A stretch of 22,298 bases of DNA from IMG/VR virus record IMGVR_UViG_3300042563_001898, positions 1 through 22,298 of that record. The stretch is one strand, 5' to 3'. Position numbers and translations under genes: made by a program. Below are positions 1 through 6,100 of the stretch, piece by piece. This DNA is from a virus. The notes beneath the pieces are model-generated. The model was given only the letters and a program-made list of their open reading frames with translations, was not told the origin of the DNA and did no database searches. How positions within the stretch are numbered: position 1 is the stretch's first letter; every line of letters starts with the position of its first letter.

Positions 1-19
1 GGAGTTATAGAAAACTGTT

Positions 20-63
20 AAAACAAAAAAGCACCCAAAAGGCTTTTATAACCTAATGGGTGC
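20..63 (-). terminator. Rho-independent terminator of the lysozyme-like gene
   Basis: A 7-bp perfect stem is formed by GCACCCA at 31-37 and TGGGTGC at 57-63. Read on the minus strand, the stem is followed directly by TTTTTTG and further T residues (about 20-30). It begins 9 nt after the stop codon of the minus-strand lytic gene. On the plus strand the stem is followed by TCTTCGTTTT, so weak bidirectional activity is possible. Confidence 0.8.
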
Positions 64-71
64 TCTTCGTT

Positions 72-635
72 TTACTTAGGAAATTTAGTCATCCAATACT
101 TGGTTCTTGGGGTAATACCCTTCCAAGAAGACCAATCATCTCCCCCGTTTGTCATGTAGTATGCAATTTCAGCATTTTTGACGGGATTGAATAGTTCAGC
201 GTTAGAGTCAAGATCAAACTTAGTTCTACGATCAGGACCAAGTGCATCAATCATGTTGATTTGGAACATACCATAAGATGAGTCACCAGTCTTGTGGTTG
301 CCGTTAAAAGCCAGTGGTCGCCCATTAGACTCTTTTTTAGCAACTGCCCAAGCAACTACAAGGTCTTTACCCTTGAAGCCTACTAGGGACAGCAGTTCTT
401 TTAGTTCTAAATCAGTCAGAGAAACCTTGTTCTCAAAACTCTCTAGTTTTTTTGCCTTAGAAACCAAAAAAACCTCTTTCGAGGTGGTTTCCGATGTCTG
501 AGCCTGTTCCAGGCTAAGATTGTTTTTAGTATCAAGATCTGGGGTAGCGTTGGCAGCATTAGAAAAAACACTGACAAGTGCTACGATACTGAGTGTGCTA
601 ATGATCTCTTTGTTTCTTTCGATAAATTTAATCAT
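72..635 (-). CDS. Secreted lysozyme/transglycosylase-like cell-wall hydrolase (187 aa)
   Basis: Predicted peptidoglycan-cleaving enzyme of the lysozyme-like/SLT fold. Residues 1-30 look like a Sec signal peptide: basic start, hydrophobic run around residues 11-24, then ANA as a cleavage site. Residues 31-75 are a polar linker. The catalytic domain (about 80-187) has E102 in the context AKKESNGRP as likely catalytic Glu, the SLT-like motif GDSSYGMFQIN (117-127), and a GGDDWSSW element near 164-171, which is typical of lytic proteins of actinobacteria and their phages. I chose ATG at 635 because AGGAGG lies 5 nt upstream; an in-frame ATG nine codons earlier has no such site. It is the only minus-strand gene, with its own promoter and terminator, so it can be timed separately from the structural genes. 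It may be an exported endolysin or a virion-associated lysin; sequence alone does not decide. Confidence 0.8.
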   Translation of the reverse strand: MIKFIERNKEIISTLSIVALVSVFSNAANATPDLDTKNNLSLEQAQTSETTSKEVFLVSKAKKLESFENKVSLTDLELKELLSLVGFKGKDLVVAWAVAKKESNGRPLAFNGNHKTGDSSYGMFQINMIDALGPDRRTKFDLDSNAELFNPVKNAEIAYYMTNGGDDWSSWKGITPRTKYWMTKFPK

Positions 636-656
636 AGTTTCCTCCTTAGAAAACAA

Positions 657-677
657 TAACACCTTTGGTAGGTGTTA
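657..677 (-). promoter_or_regulatory. 5'-terminal mRNA hairpin in leader of lysozyme-like gene
   Basis: TAACACC (657-663) and GGTGTTA (671-677) pair as a perfect 7-bp stem with a 7-nt loop. The stem starts at the predicted transcription start of the minus-strand transcript and lies upstream of the AGGAGG site. A hairpin at the extreme 5' end could protect the mRNA; this is inference. Confidence 0.5.
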
Positions 678-713
678 CTACCAAGTATAACACAAAAATT
701 TATCAAAAGTCAA
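677..713 (-). promoter_or_regulatory. Promoter of lysozyme-like gene (-35 TTGACT, extended -10 TGT-TATACT)
   Basis: On the minus strand TTGACT (713-708) is followed after 18 nt by TATACT (689-684), preceded by TGT. The expected start is near 677, giving a leader of about 42 nt with a hairpin and an AGGAGG site before ATG at 635. Confidence 0.7.
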
Positions 714-723
714 CTTTAGAGGG

Positions 724-732
724 TGGTATAAT
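724..732 (+). promoter_or_regulatory. Extended -10 promoter, leaderless start at 740
   Basis: TGG-TATAAT at 724-732. The ATG of the next gene begins 7 nt after the hexamer, where transcription would start, and no ribosome-binding site lies between. No good -35 is visible; the TGN extension may compensate. Confidence 0.65.
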
Positions 733-739
733 AAGAATT

Positions 740-1288
740 ATGGCTCAATCATCATCTAATTATCCTAGTATGAAATACCCTATTGCATCTGATCCCGTTA
801 ATGTACACGGAGATTTTAAGGTTTTGGTTGATGCATTAAATGATATTTTGCCACCTTTGGGTTATGGTGCTGCCTATGTTGATGCTAGAAATATTACTGG
901 ATCACAAATTAATTTAGGTACCCCAGTTTTTATTAATGGAAATGTATCATACGGTGGAACTATGGTTTCAACAATAGCAAAATATGATCCGTCGTCTCCA
1001 TCCCACAATCCAGATGTTCCAATATTAGGATTAACAAAGACTAACATTCAAAATGGAGATAATGGACTTGTAATTGTTTCTGGTGCTTTACAGATGAACA
1101 CTACAGGCCTTGGTCCAGCAGGAACAAAGATTTATGTAGATGGAAACGGAGCACTTGTTGCAGGTAGACCAGAAACAGGCCCAGCAAGATATATAGCAGT
1201 AGTTGCAATTCAGCATACTATGGGAATGTTGATTATTCAAACAAAAGGTAACGGTACTTGGGGCGCACTCAAGGACGGTTTGTCGTGA
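740..1288 (+). CDS. Virion structural protein, unrecognised family (182 aa)
   Basis: First gene of the rightward structural block. I do not recognise a named family. The protein is rich in Gly, Asn, Thr and Val with predicted beta character; it has no signal peptide or membrane segment. The C-terminal half (about 95-182), with phrases such as GTKIYVDGNGALV and PETGPARYIAVVA, resembles small beta-barrel decoration or capsid/tail accessory proteins of phages. This is a general likeness, not an assignment. The reading frame is open upstream to 665, but ATG at 740 is preferred because it sits 7 nt after an extended -10 box that would make the longer version untranscribed. Its stop codon TGA supplies the TG of the next gene's promoter. 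Confidence 0.6.
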   Translation: MAQSSSNYPSMKYPIASDPVNVHGDFKVLVDALNDILPPLGYGAAYVDARNITGSQINLGTPVFINGNVSYGGTMVSTIAKYDPSSPSHNPDVPILGLTKTNIQNGDNGLVIVSGALQMNTTGLGPAGTKIYVDGNGALVAGRPETGPARYIAVVAIQHTMGMLIIQTKGNGTWGALKDGLS

Positions 1289-1294
1289 TATAAT
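1286..1294 (+). promoter_or_regulatory. Extended -10 promoter, leaderless start at 1301
   Basis: TGA-TATAAT at 1286-1294; the TGA is also the stop codon of the preceding gene. Six nt follow the hexamer before ATG at 1301, so the predicted +1 is the A of the start codon. No Shine-Dalgarno sequence is present at usable distance. Confidence 0.65.
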
Positions 1295-1300
1295 AAAACT

Positions 1301-1690
1301 ATGGCTACTTTTAGAAATCAACCAACAGATTCTTATGCACTAGGTGCTGCCCCACCAGAAATTCGTTGGACAGTTGTTCGTGGAGACTCAGCAGCCTTTC
1401 GTGTTTATGTAACTAACGATGCAAGAGTTCCACTTCTTCTTGAGGATTGGGAAGTTGCAATGGATATCTATCGACCATCTACTGATGATGTTGTTTTAAG
1501 TTTAACTCCACAGCCAATTGAGTTTCAAGATGAAGAGGGAAGTTTTACAGTGACCTTAACATCAGCACAATCACAACTTCTTGAGACAGGAGATATCTTC
1601 GATATACAACTCACAGAACTTCTATCAGAAGGCAGAGTTTGGACGGTAGCCAAAGGGTCAATGGTTATCCTTGAAGATGTAACTCAGTAA
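1301..1690 (+). CDS. Beta-sandwich phage structural protein (129 aa)
   Basis: Small beta-rich protein beginning with a short polar arm, then a single domain (about 20-128) with alternating strands: RWTVVRGDSAAFRVYV near the start, WEVAMDIYRP in the middle, and VWTVAKGSMVILEDVT at the end. This pattern resembles the LtfC/BppU-type beta-sandwich accessory proteins found beside tail-fibre and baseplate genes; that is recollection of a family, not a search result. No transmembrane segment or catalytic motif is seen. Translation is probably leaderless from ATG 1301. The next gene starts on its stop codon (1-nt overlap), so the two are translationally coupled and may act together at the tail tip. 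Confidence 0.65.
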   Translation: MATFRNQPTDSYALGAAPPEIRWTVVRGDSAAFRVYVTNDARVPLLLEDWEVAMDIYRPSTDDVVLSLTPQPIEFQDEEGSFTVTLTSAQSQLLETGDIFDIQLTELLSEGRVWTVAKGSMVILEDVTQ

Positions 1691-1896
1691 TGCCAACACA
1701 TCAATTAGCCCATGCACAAATTCAAGAACTTGATTTAAAACGAGTAAGAGTAAAGCACCTACAGCCAAAAGCAAGAGTAGAAGAGTTTTTGCCATTTAGG
1801 GTTAAGTTTACAAACGTAAGTGTCTTTGGATATTCTAAGACTAATCCGCCACCAATCCCTCTTCAGGTCATTGGCTATAGCAATTACATTCTTTAA
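1690..1896 (+). CDS. Small hypothetical phage protein (68 aa)
   Basis: The start codon overlaps the stop of the previous gene (TAATG), the usual sign of a coupled real gene. The N-terminal half is charged with a run of basic residues (LKRVRVKHLQPKARVEEF). The C-terminal half is more hydrophobic and carries NPPPIPLQVIGYSNYIL. Nothing identifies a function. A structural or assembly role is suggested only by position between virion genes. There is no signal peptide or clear membrane helix. Confidence 0.55.
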   Translation: MPTHQLAHAQIQELDLKRVRVKHLQPKARVEEFLPFRVKFTNVSVFGYSKTNPPPIPLQVIGYSNYIL

Positions 1897-1917
1897 TAAA
1901 AGGGTTACTAAAATGGG

Positions 1918-1926
1918 TGTTATAAT
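1918..1926 (+). promoter_or_regulatory. Extended -10 promoter, leaderless start at 1933
   Basis: TGT-TATAAT at 1918-1926, then six nt and ATG at 1933, so +1 and the start codon coincide. No Shine-Dalgarno sequence is present. Confidence 0.65.
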
Positions 1927-1932
1927 TACCAC

Positions 1933-2379
1933 ATGGCTAAAGTATCAATTACCTCAGTTAAAAGTCTATTCCAAACTGGAGATAGACCGACTCAAGAAAA
2001 CTATGTAGACCTAATCGATACCGTTTCTGCTCAGGCAACTGAGTTGGGTTCGGCAGGTAACAATGAAAACACAATCACTGGTATTGAGAACCTAACAGTT
2101 GTTGATAACTTTGACGCTACAGTTTGGCGTATGGTGAAGTATATTGTTTCAATATCAAAGACTTCAGCAGGGGACAATAAGTTCTACGCAACTGAACTAA
2201 CAATTCTTGTTGACGGTACAAACGTATCAGTCAGCGAGTATGGAACAATCGACAATGATGGGAATATTGGCACCATTAATGTCTCTCGCACTGGAAATAC
2301 CGTGGCCTTAACAGTCACTCCAGATCCTGCGATCAAGCCAGTCACTGTACGTTTTGCACGTATGGGACTTAAGGCATAA
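1933..2379 (+). CDS. Tail-associated protein with a fibre-type C-terminal beta domain (148 aa)
   Basis: Two parts are visible. Residues 1-50 include SLFQTGDRPTQENYVDLIDTV, a segment seen at the start of many phage tail accessory proteins. Residues 52-148 form a beta-rich domain with clear similarity to the last 90 residues of the next gene's product: VKYIVSI aligns with AEYLVKV, and VSVSEYGTI with IAITEYGIV. The shared domain suggests both attach to, or assemble into, the same fibre or baseplate, or that one arose by domain duplication. ATG 1933 is placed by the leaderless promoter. The following gene is 17 nt downstream with its own AAGGAG site. Confidence 0.7.
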   Translation: MAKVSITSVKSLFQTGDRPTQENYVDLIDTVSAQATELGSAGNNENTITGIENLTVVDNFDATVWRMVKYIVSISKTSAGDNKFYATELTILVDGTNVSVSEYGTIDNDGNIGTINVSRTGNTVALTVTPDPAIKPVTVRFARMGLKA

Positions 2380-2396
2380 TAAAGGAGATATAAAAA

Positions 2397-3914
2397 ATGG
2401 CAACAGTAAATAAAGATTTTAAGATTAAGCAAGGGCTCGTAGTTGAAGGTACAACAGCAACCGTAAACAACTTTGATGTCCTTACTAAGAAGCAAGCAGA
2501 CCAAGACTACATTGTTAGTCTTATTGGCGGAACAGCCACATCTGCTAACGAAGCAAACAAGGTTGTAAAGCGTGATGCTAACGGAAACTTTGCTGCAGGA
2601 ACAATTACAGCAACTATTACTGGTACAGTTTCAAGTCTTTCAAACCATGACACTGCAGACCTTGCAGAAGGAACAAACCTATACTTCACAAACCAAAGAG
2701 CACTTGATGCAACAGCAGCAGCATACGATGCAGCAGGCGCAGCATCAGCAGCACAAGCCGCAGCAGCAACAGATGCTACAAATAAGGCTAATGCAGCACA
2801 GACAGCAGCAGAGACATTTGCTACAAATGCAGATACAGCAGTTCGCACAGCAGTAACAACTGAAATTGGAACTGCAATCAGCACAGAAGTTACAAACCGT
2901 AACTCTGCTATCTCAGCAGCAATTGCAACAGAGGTTACTGATCGTAACTCAGCAATTTCAACTGCAGTATCAGGACTTGTAGATGGAGCACCAGCACTGC
3001 TAGATACTCTTAACGAGTTGGCAGCAGCAATTGGTGACTCACCAGACACAATCACAAACCTTACAACTAGCATTGGAGAAAAACTTCCAAAGGCTGGCGG
3101 AACAATGTCAGGTGCAATTGCAATGGGAACAAACAAGATCACTGGTCTTGGAGATCCTACAGCAGCACAAGATGCAGCAACAAAGGCCTATGTAGATGCA
3201 GAAGTTTCATCTGCAGAATCAGCAGCATCAACAGCAGCATCAAATGCACTAACAGATGCTAACGCATACACAGATGCTCGTGAGACAGCAATTACAACTG
3301 CATACCAAGCATATGCAGATGCTCTTGACACAGACGATGTAGCAGAAGCAGGAAACCAGTACTTCACAGATGCTCGTGCTAAGTCTTCAGCAGCATCTCT
3401 CTTGACTGGCGCAACACTTACAAATATCACAATTACAGGTTCAGGTTCAGGACTTACTATTACCGCAGAAAACGGTGTAGCAGATTCTAATACTGATCAA
3501 CTTGCAGAAGGTACAACAAACAAGTACTTTACAGATGCTCGTGCTCGTACTGCGGTAGATGGAACAGATCGTTCATTTACTTCAGTTGAGTTAAACTCAG
3601 TTGCTAAGCAGGTCGCAGCAACACTTTCAGCACCAACAGCAGGAATTCAAGTAGCACACGCCTTCGCAAAGGCTGACTACCGTTCAGCAGAATACCTTGT
3701 AAAGGTTGCCTACGGAACACATACTGAAATATCAAAGGTTCTTTTGACACTTGACTCTTCAGATAACATTGCAATCACTGAATACGGAATTGTTGGAACA
3801 AATGGCTCAGCGTCATCAATTTCAGCAGGTATTTCAGGAGCAAACGTACAACTACAGGTAACAACCTCTAACAATGACTCAACAGTTACTGTTATGGGAA
3901 CCTTGGTTAAGTAA
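2397..3914 (+). CDS. Ala/Thr-rich tail fibre protein (505 aa)
   Basis: Long low-complexity fibre protein. Residues 1-17 (MATVNKDFKIKQGL onwards) form a head segment shared with the next gene. Residues 45-100 contain DGNFAAGTITATITG and LAEGTNLYFTNQRA, the latter echoed at about 319-327 and 369-383. Residues 100-195 and 265-310 are Ala-rich, likely trimeric coiled coil or helical shaft. DTLNELAAAIGD (203-214) and GGTMSGAIAMGTNKITGL (234-251) are standard tail-fibre phrases. Residues 418-505 are the beta domain shared with the preceding gene. Start ATG has AAGGAG 10 nt upstream. The role is presumably host attachment; the Arg codons are mostly CGT, unlike the dioxygenase block. Confidence 0.85.
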   Translation: MATVNKDFKIKQGLVVEGTTATVNNFDVLTKKQADQDYIVSLIGGTATSANEANKVVKRDANGNFAAGTITATITGTVSSLSNHDTADLAEGTNLYFTNQRALDATAAAYDAAGAASAAQAAAATDATNKANAAQTAAETFATNADTAVRTAVTTEIGTAISTEVTNRNSAISAAIATEVTDRNSAISTAVSGLVDGAPALLDTLNELAAAIGDSPDTITNLTTSIGEKLPKAGGTMSGAIAMGTNKITGLGDPTAAQDAATKAYVDAEVSSAESAASTAASNALTDANAYTDARETAITTAYQAYADALDTDDVAEAGNQYFTDARAKSSAASLLTGATLTNITITGSGSGLTITAENGVADSNTDQLAEGTTNKYFTDARARTAVDGTDRSFTSVELNSVAKQVAATLSAPTAGIQVAHAFAKADYRSAEYLVKVAYGTHTEISKVLLTLDSSDNIAITEYGIVGTNGSASSISAGISGANVQLQVTTSNNDSTVTVMGTLVK

Positions 3915-3949
3915 TAAAAAATAAAAATAGTTGGAAGAAGGAGTAGTAA

Positions 3950-4405
3950 ATGGCAACAGTCGACAAAGACTTTAAAGTCAAGAATGGGCTATCCGTAGCA
4001 AACGGGGGTACGTTCGGAGGTACAGTAACAGTTGCAACACCAACTCTTGCTGGGCATGCAGCAACAAAGGCTTATGTGGATTCAGTAACTGGATCTATGC
4101 ATGTTGGCACAACTGCTCCTTCTTCACCAACAAATGGAACACAGTGGTTAGACACTGCAACCAACAGGGTTAATTTCTATTATGAAGGAACTTGGTATAC
4201 CCAGGCAACTATCGATGATACAAATAATCTTCCACAGCACATTCACGATACCGCAATTGATGGAACTGGTTTTATAGTATCTCAGTTCTATGAAGGTGGA
4301 TCATTCAACAGCCCATTGGGTGTAGGTTTGGATGCGGGTGGCCCCTCTACAACAGAGTGGACAGTCGTATTCGATGGCGGTAGTGTAGTAGATAACTTCA
4401 ACTAA
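3950..4405 (+). CDS. Short tail-fibre-like protein (151 aa)
   Basis: The N-terminal MATVDKDFKVKNGLSV closely matches the head of the larger upstream fibre, and TLAGHAATKAYVDSV (33-47) is the tail-fibre phrase that also occurs there. Residues 50-90 (GSMHVGTTAPSSPTNGTQW and VNFYYEGTWY) resemble the small beta modules of phage fibre tips. The C-terminal part is Gly-rich. The protein lacks the long shaft and may be a shorter fibre or a tip protein that uses the same attachment point. ATG 3950 has AAGGAG at a good distance. No enzyme motif is visible. Confidence 0.75.
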   Translation: MATVDKDFKVKNGLSVANGGTFGGTVTVATPTLAGHAATKAYVDSVTGSMHVGTTAPSSPTNGTQWLDTATNRVNFYYEGTWYTQATIDDTNNLPQHIHDTAIDGTGFIVSQFYEGGSFNSPLGVGLDAGGPSTTEWTVVFDGGSVVDNFN

Positions 4406-4413
4406 AAAATTGA

Positions 4414-4422
4414 TGTTATAAT
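4414..4422 (+). promoter_or_regulatory. Extended -10 promoter of the repeat fibre gene
   Basis: TGT-TATAAT at 4414-4422, 9 nt after the preceding stop codon. The expected start is near 4429, giving a leader of about 35 nt that contains AAGGAG (4449-4454) before ATG 4464. Unlike its relatives upstream, this promoter serves a gene with a normal ribosome-binding site. Confidence 0.6.
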
Positions 4423-4463
4423 AATATAAGTAAATGGGCAGCCCCCATAAGGAGAATATAAAT

Positions 4464-6068
4464 ATGGCAACAAGAATGCAACAGCGCAGAGGTACTGCAG
4501 CACAATGGTCGGCTGCAAACCCAATTCTCGCAGCAGGTGAAATCGGTTTTGAAACCGACACAAGTAAGTTTAAAATGGGTAACGGCTCCTCAGCCTGGTC
4601 AGCATTGACATATTTTGCTAATGCAGCAGAACTAGCAGCGATCATTGATGGTGCCCCAGACCTTCTAAATACTCTGAACGAGTTAGCAGCATCGATTGGT
4701 GACGATCCAACATTCTTTACAAGTGTTGCTTCAAACCTTTCAGCACACTCTTCAGATACAACATCAGTTCACGGAATTGCAGATACATCAGCACTCGCTA
4801 CAACATCAGCAACTTCAACAGCAATTGGATCAGCAATTACAACACACAATGCAACAACAAGTGTTCACGGTATTGCTGATACCTCAGTTCTAGCAACTGT
4901 AACAGATGTATCAACAGCAAAGACAGAAGCAATTGCAGATGCAGGCACAGCAGCAGACTCAAAGGTTTCTTTGCACTCTTCTGATACCACTGGTGTTCAC
5001 GGTATTGCTGACACTTCAGCCCTTGCTACAACAGCAGCAACAGACACAGCAATTGGTCTTGCAGTATCAACACACAATTCAGATACAACAGAGGTTCATG
5101 GAATTGCTGACACTTCAGCACTTGCTCTAACAGCAGATGTTTCTGCACACACAGGAGCAACTCTGAATGTACACGGAATTGCAGATACAGAAGATCTTGT
5201 TACAACAGCAATTCTTTCTACACATACTGGTGCAACAACATCAGTTCACGGTATTGATGACACATCTCTTCTTGTTACAACAGAGATGTTGGCAGATGCA
5301 ATTACTCCATCTGCTCTAGGCTATGCAGGTCTTGCAGGCGTTGGACTTGATTATGATGCAGAAAATGATGCACTAGATATTGATTCAACAGTAGCAACTA
5401 AGACATACGCAGACAATGCAGTATCAACACACCAATCAGACACAACGAATGTTCACGGTATTGCAGATACATCACTTCTAGCACTTAAGTCAGAAGTTGC
5501 AGCAGTAACAGCAACCACACTTGGTCTTGGAAATGTAACTAATACATCAGATGCAGACAAGCCAGTATCAACAGCACAGTCTACAGCAATTGCAACTGCA
5601 AAGGCAGAAGCAATCGCAGACGCAACATCACAGGTTAATGCACTATTATCAGGTGCCCCAGCAGCCCTCAACACACTTGATGAACTTGCTGCAGCACTTG
5701 GTGATGACGCAAACTTTGCAGCATCAGTAACAACAAATCTTGGATTAAAGGTAGATTCTTTGACACCAATTTCACAAAAGACAGCATCATACACACTTTC
5801 ATCACTAACTGAAAGAGATGATCTAATTGAAATGGGTTCAGCATCAGCACTAACTCTAACAATCCCAACAGATTCAACTCTAAACTTCCCAATTGGAACA
5901 TCCATTGATATCCTTCAGACATCAACTGGACAGGTTACAATTGCAGGAGCAGGCGGAGTAACTGTTAACGCAACACCTGGCTTGAAACTTCGTACAACTT
6001 GGTCATCATGTACTCTCTTTAAGAGAGCAGCAAATACCTGGGTTGTCTACGGCGACTTGACAGCGTAA
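4464..6068 (+). CDS. Tail fibre with Mtd-N-like head and seven VHGI repeats (534 aa)
   Basis: Residues 1-50 (MATRMQQRRGTAAQW, GEIGFETDTSKFKMGNG) match the N-terminal domain of phage tropism-determinant and hydrolase-type tail fibres (Mtd-N-like), which anchors the fibre. DLLNTLNELAASIGD (66-80) and a second similar phrase near the C-terminal third are fibre signatures. Residues 95 to about 342 carry seven repeats of the form H-x7-H-G-I-x-D-T. The last 100 residues form a beta domain (TLTIPTDSTLNFPIGTSIDI, GQVTIAGAGGV, NTWVVYGDL) common at fibre C-termini. The frame is open to an ATG at 4434, but ATG 4464 has AAGGAG 9 nt upstream and gives the standard domain start. Probable receptor-binding or shaft protein. 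Confidence 0.85.
   Translation: MATRMQQRRGTAAQWSAANPILAAGEIGFETDTSKFKMGNGSSAWSALTYFANAAELAAIIDGAPDLLNTLNELAASIGDDPTFFTSVASNLSAHSSDTTSVHGIADTSALATTSATSTAIGSAITTHNATTSVHGIADTSVLATVTDVSTAKTEAIADAGTAADSKVSLHSSDTTGVHGIADTSALATTAATDTAIGLAVSTHNSDTTEVHGIADTSALALTADVSAHTGATLNVHGIADTEDLVTTAILSTHTGATTSVHGIDDTSLLVTTEMLADAITPSALGYAGLAGVGLDYDAENDALDIDSTVATKTYADNAVSTHQSDTTNVHGIADTSLLALKSEVAAVTATTLGLGNVTNTSDADKPVSTAQSTAIATAKAEAIADATSQVNALLSGAPAALNTLDELAAALGDDANFAASVTTNLGLKVDSLTPISQKTASYTLSSLTERDDLIEMGSASALTLTIPTDSTLNFPIGTSIDILQTSTGQVTIAGAGGVTVNATPGLKLRTTWSSCTLFKRAANTWVVYGDLTA
4746..5489 (+). repeat. Seven protein-level repeats with paired histidines in the fibre shaft
   Basis: Repeats start with His at codons beginning near 4746, then recur irregularly to the last one at 5430. 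Each reads roughly H-x-x-(D/A)-T-T-x-V-H-G-I-A-D-T-S-x-L. At DNA level GTTCACGG(A/T)ATTGC recurs almost unchanged, so the array can recombine or slip in frame. Confidence 0.8.
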
Positions 6069-6100
6069 TACAAAATTCAATAAGAAATTAGGAGATAGAT

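Noticed and set aside
2700-2860. GCA/CAG-rich repeats considered as a CRISPR-like or satellite array
   Set aside because: The repetition comes from Ala and Thr codons of the fibre shaft. There are no constant-length repeats with unique spacers.
2507-3142. 211-codon minus-strand frame opposite the Ala-rich fibre gene
   Set aside because: An Ala/Val-rich mirror of the fibre's GCA/ACA codons. No ribosome-binding site or recognisable domain; the plus strand is a convincing fibre.
4544-4557. CGGTTT-TG-AAACCG palindrome near the start of the repeat fibre gene
   Set aside because: Six-bp arms with a 2-nt loop inside well-conserved fibre codons; it is probably chance and has no promoter or ribosome-binding site near it.
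5453-5925. Overlapping minus-strand frames opposite the repeat fibre gene
   Set aside because: Both are low-complexity shadows of the fibre coding strand without start signals.
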